From: Euzebya rosea
GTDB lineage: Bacteria; Actinomycetota; Nitriliruptoria; Euzebyales; Euzebyaceae
Reading direction: 5' to 3'
NCBI RefSeq assembly: GCF_003073135.1
Contig: NZ_PGDQ01000027.1
Coordinates: forward strand, 1-44,742
Length of the DNA stretch: 44,742 nucleotides
Part shown: piece after piece, positions 40,407 to 44,742 of the stretch
Position numbering within the stretch: the stretch's first letter is position 1
How the letters are laid out: each line of letters begins with the position of its first letter
Notes under the pieces: model-generated
Databases searched by the model: none
Seen by the model: only the letters and a program-made list of their open reading frames with translations
What the model was told of the DNA's origin: nothing
Program-made: the position numbers and the translations under genes

Positions 40407-41282
40407 GTGAGCGACGTTCGGGTGTGGCGGGATCAAGGGCGGCATCGCCTGCTCGCAGGCCGGCGGATATTCACCGTCGACCGACCTGCGGTGGAGGGGG
40501 AGGACGGACCGCCGTTGCTGCTGGTCCACGGCTTCCCCACGTGCGGGGCCGACTGGCGCCACGTGATGCCGCTGCTCGACCGACGCCGTCGGGTCCTGGC
40601 CCTCGACCTGCTGGGCTACGGGTTGTCGGAGAAGCCCGACATCGCCTACCCGCTGGACCTGCAGGCCGACATCGTGGAGGCCTTCGTCGACGACGCTGGC
40701 CTGTCGGGCACGCCGATCGTCCTGGTCACCCACGACATGGGTGACTCCGTCGGCGGCGAGCTGCTGGCCCGGATCATCGAGGGCCGGTCGTCGGTCGTGG
40801 TGGACCGCCGGGTCCTGGCCAACGGCTCGATCTTCATCGAGGACGCCGACCTGCGGGTCGGCCAGAAGCTGCTGCTGGCGGTGGGTGACCGGGCAGTGTC
40901 GCTGCCGGCCGTGCGGGCCATGTTCCGCCGAGGGCTGCCGGAGGTGTTCGGCCCGACGACCCAGCCGACGGCTGAGGAGATGGAGCTGCAGTGGGCCCTG
41001 CTGTCCCACGACGGCGGCCAGCGGCTGTACCCCCGGTTGATCCGCTACCTGCCGGAACGACGACGGCGGCAGGACCGGTGGACCGGGGCGATCGTGGACC
41101 ATCCGAGCCCCCTCACCGTGGTGTGGGGCGCGCTGGACCCGGTCGCGGGGCTGGGGATGGCCGTGCGGCTGCAGCAGCGCCGGTCCGACCTGGACCTGGT
41201 CGTGCTGGACGACGTGGGGCACTTCCCGATGATCGAGGCGCCGGAGGCGTTCGCCGGCGCGGTCCTGGCCGCGCTGGCCTGA
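40407..41282 (+). CDS. Alpha/beta hydrolase, Asp-nucleophile type
   Basis: A 291-residue alpha/beta hydrolase. LLLVHGFPTCGADWRH gives the oxyanion loop, THDMGDSVGGELL puts an Asp at the nucleophile elbow, VVWGALDPV supplies the acid and DDVGHFPMIE the His. The combination is that of epoxide hydrolases and haloalkane dehalogenases. It is not closely similar to the hydrolase at 21968, so they are not recent copies. GTG 40407 directly after a -10 suggests leaderless translation. Confidence 0.87.
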   Translation: MSDVRVWRDQGRHRLLAGRRIFTVDRPAVEGEDGPPLLLVHGFPTCGADWRHVMPLLDRRRRVLALDLLGYGLSEKPDIAYPLDLQADIVEAFVDDAGLSGTPIVLVTHDMGDSVGGELLARIIEGRSSVVVDRRVLANGSIFIEDADLRVGQKLLLAVGDRAVSLPAVRAMFRRGLPEVFGPTTQPTAEEMELQWALLSHDGGQRLYPRLIRYLPERRRRQDRWTGAIVDHPSPLTVVWGALDPVAGLGMAVRLQQRRSDLDLVVLDDVGHFPMIEAPEAFAGAVLAALA

Positions 41283-41324
41283 CGGATCCCGGGATCCGGA
41301 CCCGGCCCCGGCCCCGGCCGGGGG
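41283..41324. terminator. Palindromic region between convergent genes
   Basis: A perfect 16-bp palindrome, CGGATCCCGGGATCCG (41283-41298), begins at the hydrolase stop. It is followed by a GC-only inverted stretch made of CCGGCCCC units. It separates two convergent genes and is a candidate bidirectional terminator. Confidence 0.4.
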
Positions 41325-41327
41325 CGG

Positions 41328-42773
41328 TCAGGCCTGGTCGTCGACGACGACGAACCGGACCTCGCCCAGGACGTCGGCCTGGCCCGCACGGGTGAACTGC
41401 AGCACGTGCTCGCCGACCGGCCAGCCACCCTCCAGCGGCACCTGGCGGCTGAACCGGCTGGTGTGGTCGCCGGCGACGAGGTCGACCTGCTCGGTGCCGA
41501 AGGGCCCCCCGTCGACGGTCCAGTTGGCGATCAGGGCGTCGCCGTCCTCGGCGCCCGTGTAGGACACCACGAAGGAGATCGGGTCGAACGGGGTGGCCTC
41601 GGGGACCGCCACGTCGGGATCGGGGTCGGCGCCGAGGCCGACCGCCACGCCGGTCTCGACCAGCGCGACGCCATCTGTGGCCGGGGCGTCGGGTTCGTCG
41701 GGTTCGGTGGCTGGTGTCTCCGTGACCGGCGCAGCCGCGTCGGTCTCCGTCGCGGCCGGGGTGGCCTCGGGGTCACCCGTTTCGGTCTGCGTGGGTTCGG
41801 AGGCCACCACGTCCGGTTCGCTCGGGTCGACGAGCGGGTCGTCGTCGGTGGTGGCGTCGTCCTCGACGGTCGGCACCTCGAGGGTGGGTTCGTCGGTCCG
41901 GTCGCCACCGGGCAGCGCATCGTCCCCGCGGCTGAACAGCAGGAAGCCGACCGCGGCGATGAAGGCCACGCCGACGATCACCCAGACGAGGCTGCTCGAC
42001 GTCCGCGGTGCACCGAGGGGCATCTGGACGTCGCCGACCTGGCTGGACAGGTCGACCTCCTCGGCGTCCGCGTGGTCCATCGGCGCCGAGGGCTCGACGT
42101 CTGCAGGTGGCGACTCGACGTCGGTCAGCACGACGGGGATGCTCGCGAACGGGTCGCCGTCGTCGCTGCGCTCCCCCCGGTCGCCGACGTCGTCGGACGC
42201 GGCCCCGTCCGAGGCGGGGGACACCGGCTCGATGGACGATGCCTGGTCACGCCCCCGGCGCACGACCTCGAGGACCTCCTCGGGGACCTCGATCCGCGAC
42301 ACGTTGACCAGCTCGTCCCGGCCCTGGAGGATCAGCCGGCGCAGCTCGCCGAGCGCCGGGTTCTGCCGGGCCGCGGCGACGTCCGCCGGGTTGCCGACCG
42401 CCAGTCCACCGAGCCGCTCGGGCTCGACGACGTTGACCTGGTCCTGGGCGCCGAGCGCCTCCAGCCGGCCGTGGGCCAGCTCGGTTCGTGCCTCGCGGGA
42501 GTCGATCATGGCCAGCCCGGCCGCGGAGTCCAGCGCCAGGCCCATGCCGTCGTGCAGCAGCGCCAGCTCCGACGCCGGACACATCGTCGGCTGCTCGATC
42601 GCGGCCGCCCGAACCCGGCGGAGGAGGATCTCCACGCGCAGGGCGTCATCGGCCCCGGGCACCTCGGGACGGGCGACCGCCGCGAGGACGGCGGCTCTCG
42701 CCCGTGCGTCGTCCCCGGTCAGCCACCACGCGTAGGTGTAGGCGAGCTCCGCCTCGTGGTCCTGGATGATCAT
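41328..42773 (-). CDS. Single-pass membrane protein with Thr/Glu/Asp-rich stalk
   Basis: A 481-residue protein of unknown function. Residues 1-175 are cytosolic and helical, starting ELAYTYAWWLTGDDARARAA, which has the look of the first helices of ECF sigma-factor region 2 but lacks a clear region 4. A polar acidic linker precedes one membrane helix (VWVIVGVAFIAAVGFLLFS, about residues 266-284). Outside lie about 110 residues of Thr/Glu/Asp/Pro-rich stalk (VVASEPTQTETGDPEATPAA) and a C-terminal beta-rich domain of about 100 residues (FVVSYTGAEDGDALIANWTV). The layout, a cytosolic helical domain joined to an extracellular sensor or adhesin-like domain, resembles membrane anti-sigma-like proteins. 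The start is ATG 42773. It lies downstream of the secreted metallopeptidase gene. Confidence 0.75.
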   Translation of the reverse strand: MIIQDHEAELAYTYAWWLTGDDARARAAVLAAVARPEVPGADDALRVEILLRRVRAAAIEQPTMCPASELALLHDGMGLALDSAAGLAMIDSREARTELAHGRLEALGAQDQVNVVEPERLGGLAVGNPADVAAARQNPALGELRRLILQGRDELVNVSRIEVPEEVLEVVRRGRDQASSIEPVSPASDGAASDDVGDRGERSDDGDPFASIPVVLTDVESPPADVEPSAPMDHADAEEVDLSSQVGDVQMPLGAPRTSSSLVWVIVGVAFIAAVGFLLFSRGDDALPGGDRTDEPTLEVPTVEDDATTDDDPLVDPSEPDVVASEPTQTETGDPEATPAATETDAAAPVTETPATEPDEPDAPATDGVALVETGVAVGLGADPDPDVAVPEATPFDPISFVVSYTGAEDGDALIANWTVDGGPFGTEQVDLVAGDHTSRFSRQVPLEGGWPVGEHVLQFTRAGQADVLGEVRFVVVDDQA

Positions 42774-42822
42774 GATCGACCGCAGCGTACCGACTTCGTG
42801 CCCAGAACCGCAGCGGCGCCCA

Positions 42823-42837
42823 CCGCCGGCTCGGCGG
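42823..42837 (-). terminator. Hairpin after the metallopeptidase gene
   Basis: CCGCCG-GCT-CGGCGG, a perfect 6-bp stem with a 3-base loop, lies 2 bases after the stop of the minus-strand metallopeptidase gene. No U tract is present. Confidence 0.35.
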
Positions 42838-42839
42838 GT

Positions 42840-44742
42840 TCACGAACCGATGGTCACCAGCACGCCGGTCTCGTCGGCGTCGGGGATCGTCACGGGGGTG
42901 CTGCCGGCACGTCGTTGCCCGTCCGGCCCGCGCAGGACGAACGACCGCACCTCTCCGACGTCCTGGCTGGCGTTGTCGACCACCCGCAGGGCCCAGGTCG
43001 CCCCGGGACCGGGTGGGTAGTGGGCGGCGCAGGCGGACAGGTCCGCGGTCACCACCAGGTCGTCGCTGGCGTCCTCGGGGTCGGGCGTGGCCACGTCGAC
43101 CCGGCACAGCGCCGTGCCGTCGGCGTCGAGCACGCCGACCTGGACCAGCAGGTCCCCGACGTAGGTGTGGGCGATGTCGATGTCGACCTCGACGCCGGAG
43201 GCGGTCGCGGGGGCGGCGGGAGCCCCCTCCTCCTCCGCCATGGGCTGGCTGTCGGAGCCGAGGTCCGCGCCGACGGTCGCCACGATGCCCTGGGGGTCGG
43301 CGTCGGGGATGGCCAGCGGCAGCCCGCCGGCGGCGTAGCGGGTGCCGTTGTGGAGCACGGCGAACTGGAAGAGGGTGCCGACGTCGAGGTCGAAGGCGTC
43401 GACGACCCGCAGGACCCAGACGTCGTCGGGTCCGGGCGGCAGGTGCGCGGCGCAGTCGGTGTCGGTCACGTCGTAGCGACCGGTGATGTTGTCCGCGCCG
43501 TCGACCCCGTCGGGGCTCTTCAGCTGCAGGGTGCACTGCAGCTCCCCGCTGGCGTCCACCACGCCGAGGTCCACCTGCAGGTCACCACGGAACGCGTGGA
43601 CGATCTTCAGGGCGACCTGGGCGTTGGTCCGGTCGAGGTCCATCAGGTCGTCGGGCCGCATGACCTGCACGCCGCTGGACCCCTCGGCGGTCAGGCCGTG
43701 TGCGGCGAAGGCGTCCAGGATGATGGTGGCGTTGCGTCCGTCGTTGAACGTCGCGTCGCTCGCCGCGAAGGCCGCTGCGGCGTCGTTGAGGTCCAGCGCC
43801 GGGGTGAGGAAGGGCAGGCTGCCCAGCAACGTGCCGTACACCTCGTCGCGCACGGCGTCGCACGGATCGGCCTGTCGGTCCTGGCAGTCGCTGGGGACGA
43901 GGCCCGTGTCGCGGGCGAGGACGGCCTCGAAGACGTCCCAGACCGCGCCGGTGTAGATCTCGGCGTCGCGGTGGACCTCGGCGACCAGGTCGCGCGGGTA
44001 GGCCTTGTCCGTGTCGATGCGGCGGATGCAGCTGCCCCGCTCGGCCCAGTGGAACAGGCAGCCGATGTCGCCGTTGCGGAACTCCAGGGTGGTGAAGACG
44101 CTGACCAGGTCCGAGAACCCCTCGTGGAAGGCCCCGCCCTCGTCGCTGACGATGTTGGGAACCGCCGCCTGCAGCAGCGCATGCCCGTACTCGTGGATGA
44201 TGCCCTGGGCGTCCTCGGCCTCGGTGACACCGTCAGCTCCGCCGCCCATGTGGATGGTGTCGTCGGTGAACAGGTAGAAGGCGTTGTCCTGGAACTCGTC
44301 GTCGATCGGCACGAACTCGACCGGGTCGTCGGCGTGGTAGTCGTAGCCCAGCCCCTGCACGAGCTGCTGGGTGTAGTCGATCCAGTAGTAGGTCATGCCC
44401 GCCTCGAAGGTGGGGTCCTGCCCACCGCGACCGCCCTCGCCGAAGACGTTGTCGGGGTCCCGGTAGGTCGCCGCGACGTCCGGATCGATCGCGGCGTAGC
44501 GGCCGACGAGGTTCCCGTCGCCGGGGTTGTCGAGGTTGGCCAGCGGGACGCCGACGAGGGTCTGGTTGGCCTGCCCGGGACTGATCGTCGTGGTGCCGCT
44601 GGCGTAGAACGGGTCCACGACGAAGATGCAGGCGCTGGGCGGGGCGGGTGCGTTGCAGCCCCCGCCCTGGGCCACCTCGACGGCCCTCGGGGTGGCGGTG
44701 TGCCCGGCGTGGGCGTCGGTGTGCCCGGCGTGGGCGTCGGTG
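42840..44742 (-). CDS. M36-like secreted metallopeptidase with two P-domains (5' end missing)
   Basis: The frame is open to the right edge, giving 634 visible residues; the start, signal peptide and any propeptide lie outside the window. A zinc-protease core shows HEYGHALLQAAVPN (HExxH) and, further on, EGFSDLVSVF, which supplies the third ligand Glu as in M4/M36 enzymes. MTYYWIDYTQQLVQGLGYDY before it is typical of fungalysin-like M36 proteins. Two P-domain-like beta modules follow (IVHAFRGDLQVDLGVVDASG near 385 and IAHTYVGDLLVQVGVLDADG near 533 of the visible part), each ending in a Cys-containing PPGP-x-x-x-W-x-L-R-V-V-D motif. At the edge, TDAHAGH repeats are encoded by a 21-bp tandem repeat. 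Confidence 0.85.
   Translation of the reverse strand, partial: TDAHAGHTDAHAGHTATPRAVEVAQGGGCNAPAPPSACIFVVDPFYASGTTTISPGQANQTLVGVPLANLDNPGDGNLVGRYAAIDPDVAATYRDPDNVFGEGGRGGQDPTFEAGMTYYWIDYTQQLVQGLGYDYHADDPVEFVPIDDEFQDNAFYLFTDDTIHMGGGADGVTEAEDAQGIIHEYGHALLQAAVPNIVSDEGGAFHEGFSDLVSVFTTLEFRNGDIGCLFHWAERGSCIRRIDTDKAYPRDLVAEVHRDAEIYTGAVWDVFEAVLARDTGLVPSDCQDRQADPCDAVRDEVYGTLLGSLPFLTPALDLNDAAAAFAASDATFNDGRNATIILDAFAAHGLTAEGSSGVQVMRPDDLMDLDRTNAQVALKIVHAFRGDLQVDLGVVDASGELQCTLQLKSPDGVDGADNITGRYDVTDTDCAAHLPPGPDDVWVLRVVDAFDLDVGTLFQFAVLHNGTRYAAGGLPLAIPDADPQGIVATVGADLGSDSQPMAEEEGAPAAPATASGVEVDIDIAHTYVGDLLVQVGVLDADGTALCRVDVATPDPEDASDDLVVTADLSACAAHYPPGPGATWALRVVDNASQDVGEVRSFVLRGPDGQRRAGSTPVTIPDADETGVLVTIGS
44698..44742. 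repeat. 21-bp tandem repeat at the right edge
   Basis: Two full identical 21-base units (44698-44718 and 44719-44739) and the start of a third run into the window edge. In the minus-strand peptidase frame each unit encodes seven residues (TDAHAGH pattern). The array is coding, not a CRISPR. Confidence 0.85.

Noticed and set aside
21968-41282. The two Asp-nucleophile hydrolases (21968 and 40407) as a recent gene duplication
   Set aside because: Outside the catalytic motifs they share little sequence and have different cap regions.
44698-44742. 21-bp repeats at the right edge considered as a CRISPR array
   Set aside because: Units are contiguous without spacers and keep the reading frame of the peptidase gene.

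Overview
The window is high-G+C actinobacterial DNA. Signs are GTG/TTG starts at many genes, chains of ATGA/GTGA stop-start overlaps, probable leaderless genes (at 9224 and 40407), a mycobacterial-type dCTP deaminase, and an Rv0338c-like membrane Fe-S oxidoreductase. Many proteins are acidic and rich in Asp/Glu. This would fit a deep-branching, possibly marine or salt-tolerant actinobacterium such as the Nitriliruptoria/Euzebya group, but that placement is an inference.

Region 1 (1-9136) is a mobile island at a tRNA-Gly(CCC) gene. On the minus strand, with visibly lower G+C than the rest, lies a five-gene restriction-modification operon: two different C5-cytosine methyltransferases, an unrecognised 148-residue protein, a McrB-like AAA+ ATPase and a PD-(D/E)XK nuclease. 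The order matches the LlaJI type, apart from the extra small gene. Next come a ParA ATPase with a small ribbon-helix-helix partner (minus), then a divergent excisionase-integrase pair (plus) that ends about 100 bp from the 3' end of the tRNA. The other attachment site was not found in the window.

Region 2 (9211-16629) is one compact plus-strand operon: GntR/HutC regulator, ADP-ribosylglycohydrolase-family enzyme, a complete BMP-type nucleoside ABC importer (lipoprotein, double ATPase, two permeases) and a PurM-fold protein resembling alpha-ribazole kinase CblS. It reads as import, glycosidic cleavage and phosphorylation of a nucleoside, and the best candidate substrate is the cobamide precursor alpha-ribazole.

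Region 3 (16723-23574) holds chromosomal single genes: a Tat-exported, LPATG-anchored metallophosphoesterase, a GDT1/UPF0016 cation exporter, a HEAT-repeat protein whose C-terminus looks like the EF-Ts dimerisation domain, dcd, a small membrane protein, an epoxide-hydrolase-like enzyme, an Lrp regulator and a 53-residue Zn-ribbon-like protein.

Region 4 (23590-30403) carries a membrane-anchored GH31 protein with a displaced nucleophile, a DUF3558-like lipoprotein, the Fe-S oxidoreductase, and a flavin amine oxidase carrying an in-frame duplicated 60-bp element.

Region 5 (30564-40283) has a NarL-type response regulator convergent with, and overlapping by 150 bp, a histidine kinase. The kinase ends a seven-gene minus-strand series: solute-binding lipoprotein, DUF5995-cNMP protein, ABC ATPase, two permeases, a second solute-binding lipoprotein, kinase. 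This suggests an uptake system coupled to signalling.

Region 6 (40407-44742) has a second Asp-nucleophile alpha/beta hydrolase, a bitopic membrane protein with a Thr/Glu/Asp-rich stalk, and the 3' part of a secreted M36-like metallopeptidase with two P-domains that runs off the right edge.
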